Assembly (NCBI GenBank): GCA_001795165.1
Contig: MGNS01000166.1
Coordinates: forward strand, 39,111 to 44,601
From: Chloroflexi bacterium RBG_16_57_11
Lineage (GTDB): Bacteria > Chloroflexota > Anaerolineae > Anaerolineales > UBA4823
Direction of reading: 5' to 3'
DNA length: 5,491 nucleotides
A program made the position numbers and the translations under genes. Under the pieces are notes generated by a model. It saw only the letters and a list, made by a program, of their open reading frames with translations. It was not told the origin of the DNA and searched no databases. Position 1 is the stretch's first letter. Every line of letters starts with the position of its first letter. This document shows positions 1 through 5,491 of the stretch, piece after piece.

Positions 1-1175
1 AGTACTTCACCCGCCTCGATGTGAAGATCGATGGTATGAAGGACATGCGCCGCACCCGGGTACGCGAAGGAGACATTCTCGAAACACAGGCTGCCGCTCA
101 CGGACGACAAAGTAACGGCGTTCGGTTTATCGAAAATATCGGCAGGCTCATCCAGTAATTCGAATACACGTTGAGCGGCTCCGGCTGCCTCCTGGAGCTG
201 TGTGTAGAGTGAGGTGAATGCGCCGATGGATGCGGCAATATTGATCCCATACACCAGAAAAGCGATCAATGCGCCTGCGCTCAATCGTCCGGCAATGACC
301 TCGCTACCGCCGAACCATAAAATGCCAGCCAGGCTGCTGAACGCGAGAAACGTGATCAGAGGCAGGAAGGCCGAGCGCAACACGGCCAGATGCATCGTTG
401 TGCTGAAAGTTCGCTCGATCTGTTCCCCGTAACGCTGAATTTCGTAAGGCTCGCGGGTAAAGGCTTTTACGATGCGGGTGTTGCTGAGGAATTCCTCGGC
501 CATGGCGGTGCTGTCTGCCAGCTGGTCTTGCACATCGGTAGAAAGCCTCCGCAGCCTGCCGCCGATAATTGCGGCGCAGGCAACAATCACTGGCACTACC
601 AGTAGAATGAACAGGGTCAGTCGCCAGTTCAGCACCAGCATTAAAACCAATGAGCCGATAAAGGTCACCGACTGGCTGAGTACTGTTGCCACATTGTTGG
701 TCAGAGCGGTGCGCACAATCGTGACATCCGAGGACAGGCGCGAGATGATCTCGCCGATACGCCGATCGGCAAAGAAACGCAGGCTCAACTGGTTCAGGTG
801 AACATAAAGCTGTCGACGCAGATCAACGACGATTCGCTCTCCGACAAAAGAAAGCCAATACAATTGGAAATAGTAAAAGATCGAGCGTATCAGGAAGGTG
901 CCAATCAATAAGACGGTAATCCGGTTTAACTCGGCTTGATCGCCCTGGGCGAAAACTGAGTTGATCAGGTTTTGCATGATCCAGGGGAACACCAGACCAA
1001 GAAGGGAGCCGAAGAGCAGGGTTATGATGGCAATGCCCATTGCCCTGCGATAAGGGGACAGGTAGGAGAGTAAGCGGCGGATATCCTGCCTAGATGGCTG
1101 GCGAGCGAGCTCGCCGCCGTCTAGACTCGATTCCGTGCGAATTGGGCGGTTGGAGCGAAGGGAAGTGAACATCAT
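1..1175 (-). CDS. ABC exporter, fused permease and ATPase (C-terminal part outside window)
   Basis: This is a half-transporter of the MsbA/BmrA/LmrA type, which as a dimer uses ATP to export lipids, drugs or peptides across the inner membrane; the substrate cannot be told. I translated 391 residues from the ATG at 1175. A polar cytosolic tail (1-30) leads into an elbow helix (RRLLSYLSPYRR, about 33-44). Six hydrophobic segments follow, near 45-67, 85-107, 162-182, 186-205, 267-290 and 299-322. The family-typical stretch EEFLSNTRIVKAFTRE lies at 227-242 and QRVFELLDEP at 335-344. The nucleotide-binding domain begins with FENVSFAYPG, whose Tyr372 is the A-loop residue. The window ends at AGEV, just before Walker A, so ATPase motifs cannot be checked. 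The start lies 10 nt after the DUF212 stop; the next codon is also ATG (1172) and no clear Shine-Dalgarno is seen, so coupling by readthrough translation is likely. It is the last visible gene of the xse operon. Confidence 0.93.
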   Translation of the reverse strand, partial: MMFTSLRSNRPIRTESSLDGGELARQPSRQDIRRLLSYLSPYRRAMGIAIITLLFGSLLGLVFPWIMQNLINSVFAQGDQAELNRITVLLIGTFLIRSIFYYFQLYWLSFVGERIVVDLRRQLYVHLNQLSLRFFADRRIGEIISRLSSDVTIVRTALTNNVATVLSQSVTFIGSLVLMLVLNWRLTLFILLVVPVIVACAAIIGGRLRRLSTDVQDQLADSTAMAEEFLSNTRIVKAFTREPYEIQRYGEQIERTFSTTMHLAVLRSAFLPLITFLAFSSLAGILWFGGSEVIAGRLSAGALIAFLVYGINIAASIGAFTSLYTQLQEAAGAAQRVFELLDEPADIFDKPNAVTLSSVSGSLCFENVSFAYPGAAHVLHTIDLHIEAGEV

Positions 1176-1185
1176 GCGGCGTTTT

Positions 1186-1638
1186 CTAAGAGATCATCCA
1201 CCAGGTGACCTGGGCGATACTGACCCCAAGCAATGTCCCGGCGAGCGCTTCTAAAGGCGTATGACCGAGCACCTCGCGCAACTGTTCCTGTCTGAGTGGG
1301 TGGCCGCTGGATAAATCCAGGATCATCTTGTTAATGATCCTGGCATGCCTGCCGGCCTGACGGCGGATACCAGTGGCATCGTAAATCACGATGATTGCCA
1401 GGATCATGGCGATGGCGAAGAGAGGGGAATCAAAACCCTGGGTCAGGCCGATCATGTGAGCGGCGCCGGCCACCAGGGCTGAGTGAGAGCTCGGCATGCC
1501 ACCGGGTGAGGCGAGAAGCGCCCAATTCCAGCGGCCGGTTGTGATATATGTCAGCGGCACTTTAATAATCTGAGCTACTAACCAGGCGATCAAGGCAACA
1601 TCGAGCGGGATATTGTGAAAAATTTCAGCTGCTTTCAT
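1186..1638 (-). CDS. Divergent PAP2 family (DUF212, YuiD-like) membrane protein
   Basis: A 150-residue integral membrane protein of the DUF212 family (COG1963; Bacillus YuiD is a member), distantly related to PAP2 phosphatases and vanadium haloperoxidases. Its substrate is unknown; a lipid-phosphate role is only inferred from the fold. The hallmark GGMPSSHSA lies at 46-54, corresponding to the PAP2 PSGH-like motif. YDATGIRRQAG follows at 86-96 and the family C-terminal block LGHTPLEALAGTLLG at 124-138. Hydrophobic stretches are near 12-32, 54-66, 73-88 and 131-148. The length matches the family norm of about 150-160. The ATG overlaps the xseB stop as ATGA (1635-1638) with no strong Shine-Dalgarno, indicating translational coupling to xseB. 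The canonical first PAP2 motif (K-x6-RP) is absent, as is usual for this divergent family. Confidence 0.92.
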   Translation of the reverse strand: MKAAEIFHNIPLDVALIAWLVAQIIKVPLTYITTGRWNWALLASPGGMPSSHSALVAGAAHMIGLTQGFDSPLFAIAMILAIIVIYDATGIRRQAGRHARIINKMILDLSSGHPLRQEQLREVLGHTPLEALAGTLLGVSIAQVTWWMIS

Positions 1639-1883
1639 GGCTCAAAGTCGACCAGATTCTCTCCGGAGAGCTGCCGGACACGCAATTCAGCCTGTTCGAG
1701 CAATCTATTGCAGTGTTGGATTAATTTTTGACCGCGCTCATAAAGGCTCATGGCAGCTTCCAGTGTCAGCTCATCCCCTTCCAATGCCGTGACAATCGCC
1801 TCGAGCTGGCTGAAGGCTTGCTCATAGGTTAGCTGGTCAACCGGAGTCTCGTCGATATTGGTCATAATCGTAGATTCTGTCAT
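1635..1883 (-). CDS. xseB: Exodeoxyribonuclease VII small subunit
   Basis: Small subunit of exonuclease VII, the ATP- and metal-independent single-strand DNA exonuclease; several XseB copies pack on the coiled-coil arm of each XseA in the cytoplasm. The 82-residue length is typical. The conserved helical hairpin runs from TYEQAFSQLEAIVTALEGDE (19-38) through LTLEAAMSLYERGQKLIQHC (39-58) to LLEQAELRVRQL (61-72), matching the family pattern of an SFE-type start, an LE-IV-LE helix, a turn and an LYE-G helix. I took the ATG at 1883. An internal ATG at 1865 (residue 7) would still leave the whole domain, and neither has a strong ribosome binding site, so the exact start is uncertain. It lies 32 nt after orf149 and overlaps the DUF212 gene by 4 nt. 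It is separated from xseA by one unrelated membrane gene, which is less common than direct adjacency. Confidence 0.94.
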   Translation of the reverse strand: MTESTIMTNIDETPVDQLTYEQAFSQLEAIVTALEGDELTLEAAMSLYERGQKLIQHCNRLLEQAELRVRQLSGENLVDFEP

Positions 1884-1915
1884 CTTGAATTCTCAACGGA
1901 TGAATTGGAATACAG

Positions 1916-2365
1916 CTACGAGCTGGCTCGTAGATCTGAAACAGGTAACACACTATGCAAGGCAGCCTGCTTTGGTAGGACCACGCGTGCGATCTCGTTG
2001 AATTGCCCTCGAGTCAAACCTGCTTCTTTCAATGCGATCTCGATCTCAGGCTCACTCTGGTCTTGGTAAATTCGCCGGACGGTATTCCGCCTGGCCAACA
2101 TGGCTGCCAGGTTTGCAAATGCTACCAGGCCGATTAACATCAAAACCAGCGCGATCGCTGCGCCGATCATGCTGAAACCGATCAGGATATAGCTCACCAG
2201 TACAAATATCCCTCCGGGCAGCAGGCCTACTGCGCACCCCAGGTTGAAGGCTTGTTGAGTGACCGTGCTGGCGGCATCTTCAAGACGTCTATTTTCCGCC
2301 TCTGCCAGCTCGGTCAATACGATTACCTGCTCCGGGGTCAGTTCAGAGGGGCTGGATTCATTCAT
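1916..2365 (-). CDS. Unrecognised small membrane protein between xseA and xseB
   Basis: I do not recognise this 149-residue protein. It has three parts. An acidic N-terminal region contains a likely amphipathic helix (LTPEQVIVLTELAEAENRRL, 9-28). Two closely spaced hydrophobic helices at about 42-64 and 66-91 are separated by only a residue or two, forming a hairpin. A cytosolic tail starts with the positively charged ARRNTVRRIY (91-100) and contains EIEIALKEAGLTRGQFNEIA (107-126), which looks like a small helical domain. The positive-inside rule puts both ends in the cytoplasm. There is no signal peptide, catalytic motif or metal site. Its ATG overlaps the xseA stop as ATGA (2362-2365), and GAGGAG at 2377-2382, inside the last xseA codons, can serve as its ribosome binding site. 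That coupling and its integral codon structure argue that it is real. A role with exonuclease VII is conceivable only from position. Confidence 0.78.
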   Translation of the reverse strand: MNESSPSELTPEQVIVLTELAEAENRRLEDAASTVTQQAFNLGCAVGLLPGGIFVLVSYILIGFSMIGAAIALVLMLIGLVAFANLAAMLARRNTVRRIYQDQSEPEIEIALKEAGLTRGQFNEIARVVLPKQAALHSVLPVSDLRASS

Positions 2366-3591
2366 CCTGATCTGAGCTCCTCGCCCTGTACCTGAACCGG
2401 AAAGCTTCCATCGCTGACACGCACCTTCAAGCCATCGCCAGGTTTTACTTGTTGAACCGAACGGACCAGCCTGCCTTCAGTTTGCAGAACCAGGGCGTAG
2501 CCACGGAGCAGAATCGAGTGCGGGTTCAGGTTTGACAGACTTTTGTCCATCATGGAAATCCCGGCGTGGTGTAAGGTAAGCCGGTGAGCCAGTAGCGTAG
2601 CGATTTGCCGTGACAAATCGTCTAACCGCTGGCGGTCAGACCGAATTCGTCTGGCGGGCGAGCGAAGGGCAAGATTGCTGTGGGTTCGATCGAGGCTCAT
2701 GCGTTCAGCGTTAAGCAGAATTTGTATTGCCCGCAGCATGCGACTCCTGCCCTCACTTACTGCAATCTGCAGATCTGCCCGATTGGGGGTTGCAAGCTCT
2801 GCTGCGGCGGTTGGGGTGGGGGCACGCAGATCACTGACAAAATCGGCAATTGTGAAATCTGTTTCGTGCCCGACTCCACTGATCACCGGGGCTGCTGAAA
2901 CGGCAATGGCGCGTGCCACGCGTTCATCATTAAATGCCCACAGGTCTTCGATCGAGCCGCCGCCGCGCGCCAGTAATATGACATCCGGATGAATCCTTTC
3001 GTTCAGCGCGTGTAATGCCGCAACAATACCGGTTGGAGCTTCCTCGCCCTGCACGGCCGTGGGCGCCAGTATGACCTCGACAAGAGGGTAGCGCCTGCGG
3101 ATTGTATCCAGGATATCCCTCAACGCAGCGCCAGTTGGTGAGGTGACAAGGCCGATCTTTTCTGGCCAGACCGGTATGGGTCGTTTATGTTCGGGATCAA
3201 ACAACCCCTCGGATTCAAGACGCGCCTTGAGGCGCAAAAACTCCTGGAATAAGGCGCCTTCACCAGCCGGTCGGATGAGATCAGCATACAGCTGGTATTG
3301 TCCACCGGCCTCGTAAAGGCTGATGTTACCGTGCGCCTCCACGGCTTGCCCATCGCGAGGAGAAAATGGCAGCCTGGCGACGTTATTCCGCCACATCACA
3401 CATTTCAGCGCGCTGGTGCTGTCTTTGAGTGTGAAATACAGGTGACCGGATCCGGGGCGTGATAGATTGGAAATCTCGCCATGCACCCACAAGTCCTGCA
3501 GGACTTCATCGCTCTCCAGCAGGTCGCGCAGGTAGCGGGTGAGGTCGGTTACACTCCACAGGGATATTGAAAATAGAGGTAATTGGCTCAT
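2362..3591 (-). CDS. xseA: Exodeoxyribonuclease VII large subunit
   Basis: Catalytic subunit of exonuclease VII, degrading single-stranded DNA from both ends into short oligonucleotides in repair and mutagenesis control. From the ATG at 3591 the protein has 409 residues, near the family norm. The N-terminal OB-fold (about 8-100) has WVHGEISNLSRPGSGHLYFT. The catalytic domain carries KIGLVTSPTGAALRDIL, ARGGGSIEDLWAFND (208-222) and GVGHETDFTIAD with His242 and Asp245, followed by DLRAPTPTAAAE (254-265). A long helical, coiled-coil arm follows, then the C-terminal LNPHSILLRGYALV block that closes the fold. The frame stays open upstream to a TTG at 3651, but that codon has no Shine-Dalgarno and lies upstream of the predicted promoter, and MSQLPLF fits family N-termini, so I prefer 3591. 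No Shine-Dalgarno precedes this ATG either. It is the first gene of the minus-strand operon. Confidence 0.97.
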   Translation of the reverse strand: MSQLPLFSISLWSVTDLTRYLRDLLESDEVLQDLWVHGEISNLSRPGSGHLYFTLKDSTSALKCVMWRNNVARLPFSPRDGQAVEAHGNISLYEAGGQYQLYADLIRPAGEGALFQEFLRLKARLESEGLFDPEHKRPIPVWPEKIGLVTSPTGAALRDILDTIRRRYPLVEVILAPTAVQGEEAPTGIVAALHALNERIHPDVILLARGGGSIEDLWAFNDERVARAIAVSAAPVISGVGHETDFTIADFVSDLRAPTPTAAAELATPNRADLQIAVSEGRSRMLRAIQILLNAERMSLDRTHSNLALRSPARRIRSDRQRLDDLSRQIATLLAHRLTLHHAGISMMDKSLSNLNPHSILLRGYALVLQTEGRLVRSVQQVKPGDGLKVRVSDGSFPVQVQGEELRSG

Positions 3592-3612
3592 GGATGTGTG
3601 CCAGAGATTTGA

Positions 3613-3641
3613 AGGATAACCGGGTTTGAATGGGCTGTCAA
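3613..3641 (-). promoter_or_regulatory. Predicted sigma70-type promoter of the xse operon
   Basis: On the minus strand a perfect -35 box TTGACA (3636-3641) is followed by exactly 17 nt and TATCCT (3613-3618), which matches the -10 consensus at four of six bases. Transcription would begin about 7 nt further on, leaving a leader of roughly 15 nt before the xseA ATG at 3591. The placement excludes the upstream TTG at 3651 as the start of this transcript. This is a match by eye, not an experimental start site. Confidence 0.6.
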
Positions 3642-3644
3642 CTA

Positions 3645-3673
3645 TTCCCAAGAGCCAATTTTCTTGCTACAAT
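3645..3673 (+). promoter_or_regulatory. Predicted extended -10 promoter for the HIT-thiolase genes
   Basis: On the plus strand TACAAT (3668-3673) matches five of six -10 bases and is preceded by TGC, giving the extended -10 pattern TGn. A weak -35 candidate TTCCCA (3645-3650) lies 17 nt upstream. Transcription would start near 3680, giving a leader of about 44 nt with the AAGGAG and the TTG start of the HIT gene. Its -35 lies only 3 nt from that of the divergent xse promoter. Predicted by eye. Confidence 0.55.
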
Positions 3674-3710
3674 AACACAGGGCCGGATTTTCGTTTCCCT
3701 TATCCTGAGC

Positions 3711-3716
3711 AAGGAG
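3711..3716 (+). promoter_or_regulatory. Ribosome binding site deciding the TTG start of the HIT gene
   Basis: AAGGAG is a full Shine-Dalgarno core placed 7 nt before the TTG at 3724. No ATG in frame precedes it, and the first in-frame ATG (3751, residue 10) lies inside the conserved LWxPWRMEY segment. The site therefore decides for the TTG start. Confidence 0.85.
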
Positions 3717-3723
3717 CTGATCA

Positions 3724-4224
3724 TTGGATCATCTTTGGTGTCCCTGGCGTATGGAGTATATACAAAGCGATAAAAATAACGATATCTGCATATTCTGCAA
3801 TGAAATGAGCCGTCCGGATGGGCCTGAAAATTTGATTGTTTATCGAGGCCGCCGGGCGTTCATCATCTTAAACCGTTATCCATATACCAGTGGACATTTG
3901 ATGGTTGTTCCCAATGATCACCTGGCATCGCTTGAGCAACTGGATGCCGAGACACGTTCTGAGATAATGGAGCTGACCGCGCAGTCGATGATCGTCCTGC
4001 GTGAAGTATACCAGCCACAAGGGTTCAACATCGGCGTCAATATCGGCGTGGCGGCTGGAGCCGGGGTGCTGGATCATGTACATTTGCATGTTGTCCCCCG
4101 CTGGGGGGGTGATACCAATTTCATGTCGGCCCTGGCGGATACACGTGTTCTCCCTGAGACGTTAGAAATCACATTTACCCGCATCCAAAATGCCTGGGGG
4201 ATGAAGGGTAATCAAATTAGCTGA
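3724..4224 (+). CDS. HIT family protein, probable Ap4A phosphorylase type
   Basis: A cytosolic histidine-triad protein of 166 residues that probably splits dinucleoside polyphosphates such as Ap4A, like the mycobacterial Rv2613c group. The N-terminal MDHLWCPWRMEYI is the family's LWxPxRMxY signature. Cys22 and Cys25 (CIFC) with His66 and His118 are the usual zinc ligands. The triad HVHLHVV (118-124) has His120 and His122, with His120 the expected AMP-accepting nucleophile. PRWGGDTNFM follows (125-134), an extension typical of the Ap4A phosphorylase subgroup rather than of short HINT proteins. A nucleotide-binding core FIILNRYPYTSGHLMVVP spans 46-63. The gene uses a TTG start backed by AAGGAG. 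It is 45 nt upstream of, and co-directional with, the thiolase gene, and divergent from xseA. Hydrolase versus phosphorylase activity cannot be settled from sequence alone. Confidence 0.95.
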   Translation: MDHLWCPWRMEYIQSDKNNDICIFCNEMSRPDGPENLIVYRGRRAFIILNRYPYTSGHLMVVPNDHLASLEQLDAETRSEIMELTAQSMIVLREVYQPQGFNIGVNIGVAAGAGVLDHVHLHVVPRWGGDTNFMSALADTRVLPETLEITFTRIQNAWGMKGNQIS

Positions 4225-4256
4225 GTAGACATCTGCCTGTTATTTGCTTTCGCCAT

Positions 4257-4264
4257 AGAGGAGG
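4257..4264 (+). promoter_or_regulatory. Strong ribosome binding site of the thiolase gene
   Basis: AGAGGAGG lies 5 nt before the ATG at 4270. It is the strongest Shine-Dalgarno in the window and fixes the thiolase start. The rest of the 45-nt gap after the HIT stop (4225-4269) shows no terminator hairpin and no convincing promoter, which supports cotranscription with the HIT gene. Confidence 0.85.
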
Positions 4265-4269
4265 CTCGA

Positions 4270-5475
4270 ATGACAATTGATGGAAATACACCAGTCGTGC
4301 TCAGTGCAGTGAGGACGCCAAGCGGGCGTTTCCAGGGCAGCTTGAGCGCCATCCCTGCGCCAAGGCTTGGCGCAATCGTGGTAAATGCGGCGGTTGAGCG
4401 TGCGGGGATCCCTGACCTGGCGGAAATCGATGAGGTTTTTCTGGGGAACGTGGTCTCAGCAGGCCTGGGGCAGGCGCCGGCACGCCAGGCAGCCATTTTC
4501 GCCGGGCTACCGCCGAGTGTGGGGGCGGTCACGATCAACAAGGTTTGCGGCTCGGCGTTAAAGACAGTGATGATGGCGGCCCAGGCGATCAAGGCTGAGG
4601 ATGGGGATCTGTTTGTGTGCGGTGGTATGGAAAACATGAGCCGTGCCCCATATCTGGTGGATGGCCGCACCGGGTCGTTGCGCTATGGGCATGCCCAATT
4701 AACCGATGCATTATTAATAGATGGATTGTGGGATCCATTCGAGAATTGGGGGATGGGCGAGGCAGCGGAATTTATCGCCAATGAGTATGAGGTCACGCGC
4801 CAGGCGATGGATGAATTTGCTCTTCAAAGTCACCAAAAAGCTATTGCGGCGATCGATGGTGGAAAATTTAAAGCAGAAATTACCCCGGTTGAGCAAAAAA
4901 GTCGCAAGGGGGAGGTAACCTATTTCGATACAGATGAAACCCCAAGACGGGACACTACGCTGGAAGTCCTGGCTGGTTTAAAACCCGCTTTTCAAAAAGA
5001 TGGTAAAGTAACTGCCGGAAATTCACCCGGTCTCAACGACGGAGCGGCAGCCGTGGTGGTTGCCAGCAGCAGAAAAGCGGCCATTCTCGGACAAAATCCG
5101 TTAGCGCGTATCGTCGGTTACGCTCAAGCCGCGACGGAGCCAAAATACCTCTTCGACGCACCCTCGCGCGCCATCCCCCGCCTGCTGGAGAAGACGGGCT
5201 GGAAGCTGCCGGATGTTGATCTGATCGAGCTGAACGAAGCTTTTGCTGCTCAGGTCCTCGCCAATGGTTATGCCCTGCAAGACTTGGGATGGGATTGGTC
5301 CAGGGTCAATGTCAACGGCGGAGCAATTGCCCTTGGGCACCCGATCGGCGCTTCCGGTGCGCGCATCCTAACCACGCTTATTTATGCGCTTCGCGATCGT
5401 GGATTACGCCGCGGCATCGCCTGCCTGTGCCTAGGCGGGGCCGAAGCGGTCAGCATGGCTGTCGAAATTTTATAA
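4270..5475 (+). CDS. Acetyl-CoA acetyltransferase (thiolase family)
   Basis: Thiolase of 401 residues, complete, catalysing condensation of two acetyl-CoA to acetoacetyl-CoA or the reverse cleavage, in the cytoplasm; it could feed polyhydroxybutyrate, isoprenoid or fatty-acid pathways. The N-terminal half has the start VVLSAVRTPSGRFQGSL and the acyl-accepting Cys93 in NKVCGSALK. FALQSHQKA marks the loop domain and VTAGNSPGLNDGAAA (247-261) the CoA-contacting loop. The C-terminal half has NEAFAAQ with Asn322, GHPIGASGAR with His357 and the general-base Cys387 in CLGGAEA. All four catalytic elements (Cys93, Asn322, His357, Cys387) are present. Two departures stand out: the usual CxGGGxG reads CLGGAEA, and Pro253 sits where many biosynthetic thiolases have Ser. 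Chain-length preference cannot be read, so a 3-ketoacyl-CoA thiolase is an alternative. Only 16 nt follow the stop and no terminator is visible. Confidence 0.95.
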   Translation: MTIDGNTPVVLSAVRTPSGRFQGSLSAIPAPRLGAIVVNAAVERAGIPDLAEIDEVFLGNVVSAGLGQAPARQAAIFAGLPPSVGAVTINKVCGSALKTVMMAAQAIKAEDGDLFVCGGMENMSRAPYLVDGRTGSLRYGHAQLTDALLIDGLWDPFENWGMGEAAEFIANEYEVTRQAMDEFALQSHQKAIAAIDGGKFKAEITPVEQKSRKGEVTYFDTDETPRRDTTLEVLAGLKPAFQKDGKVTAGNSPGLNDGAAAVVVASSRKAAILGQNPLARIVGYAQAATEPKYLFDAPSRAIPRLLEKTGWKLPDVDLIELNEAFAAQVLANGYALQDLGWDWSRVNVNGGAIALGHPIGASGARILTTLIYALRDRGLRRGIACLCLGGAEAVSMAVEIL

Positions 5476-5491
5476 TAAATTGGCCTGCAGG

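Noticed and set aside
214..801. Plus-strand open frames of 71-109 codons
   Set aside because: They lie antisense to the ABC exporter, whose minus-strand reading has continuous family motifs over the whole span; the plus-strand translations resemble no protein.
2675..2992. Plus-strand open frames opposite xseA
   Set aside because: They are antisense to the conserved catalytic domain of XseA and have compositionally biased translations rich in Arg, Ser and Ala.
4095..4109. CCCCC-GCT-GGGGGGG tract inside the HIT gene as a slippage site or terminator
   Set aside because: It encodes the conserved PRWGGD residues right after the histidine triad and the frame is intact; no T-run follows, and there is no evidence of phase variation.
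4212..4670. 152-codon minus-strand frame opposite the thiolase start
   Set aside because: It is a shadow of the thiolase coding sequence; it covers the thiolase Shine-Dalgarno and Cys93 region and shows no recognisable domain.
5476..5491. Possible terminator or palindrome (CCTGCAGG) after the thiolase stop
   Set aside because: Only 16 bases remain. The 8-bp palindrome has no loop and no T-run, so it may be chance or the start of a hairpin outside the window.
1..5491. Search for CRISPR arrays, insertion sequences, tRNA genes, toxin-antitoxin or phage genes
   Set aside because: I saw no repeated units, terminal inverted repeats, transposase motifs or tRNA-like folds; nearly all bases are covered by housekeeping-type genes.

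Overview
The window is ordinary, gene-dense bacterial chromosome with moderate GC. It holds seven protein-coding genes in two divergent groups, no RNA genes, no mobile elements, no CRISPR array and no long non-coding stretch. Protein features (XseA starting at an MSQLPLF-type N-terminus, a TTG-started HIT protein of the Ap4A phosphorylase type, a thiolase with a GNSPG loop, a DUF212 protein next to xseB) make me think of Chloroflexota, perhaps an Anaerolineae-like lineage. This placement is an inference from gene style only and is not proven by anything in the window.

Left group, minus strand, read from 3591 down to 1: xseA (exonuclease VII large subunit), a 149-residue two-helix membrane protein I do not recognise, xseB (exonuclease VII small subunit), a divergent PAP2/DUF212 membrane protein, and an ABC exporter cut by the window edge just before its Walker A motif. 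Junctions are tight: ATGA overlaps at xseA/orf149 and at xseB/DUF212, 32 nt between orf149 and xseB, and 10 nt between DUF212 and the ABC gene. This is almost certainly one transcription unit. A good sigma70-like promoter (TTGACA, 17 nt, TATCCT) sits just upstream of the xseA ATG.

Right group, plus strand, from 3724 to 5475: a HIT-family nucleotide phosphorylase/hydrolase with a TTG start behind a perfect AAGGAG, then 45 nt later an acetyl-CoA acetyltransferase (thiolase) behind a GAGGAGG. A plus-strand extended -10 promoter (TGC-TACAAT) lies back to back with the xseA promoter.

Functionally, XseA and XseB together form exonuclease VII, a single-strand DNA nuclease used in repair. The HIT protein probably cleaves diadenosine polyphosphates, and the thiolase interconverts acetyl-CoA and acetoacetyl-CoA. 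The other left-hand genes are membrane proteins whose link to DNA repair is not evident. I see no clear new system. The most curious item is the unrecognised membrane gene translationally coupled between the two exonuclease subunits.
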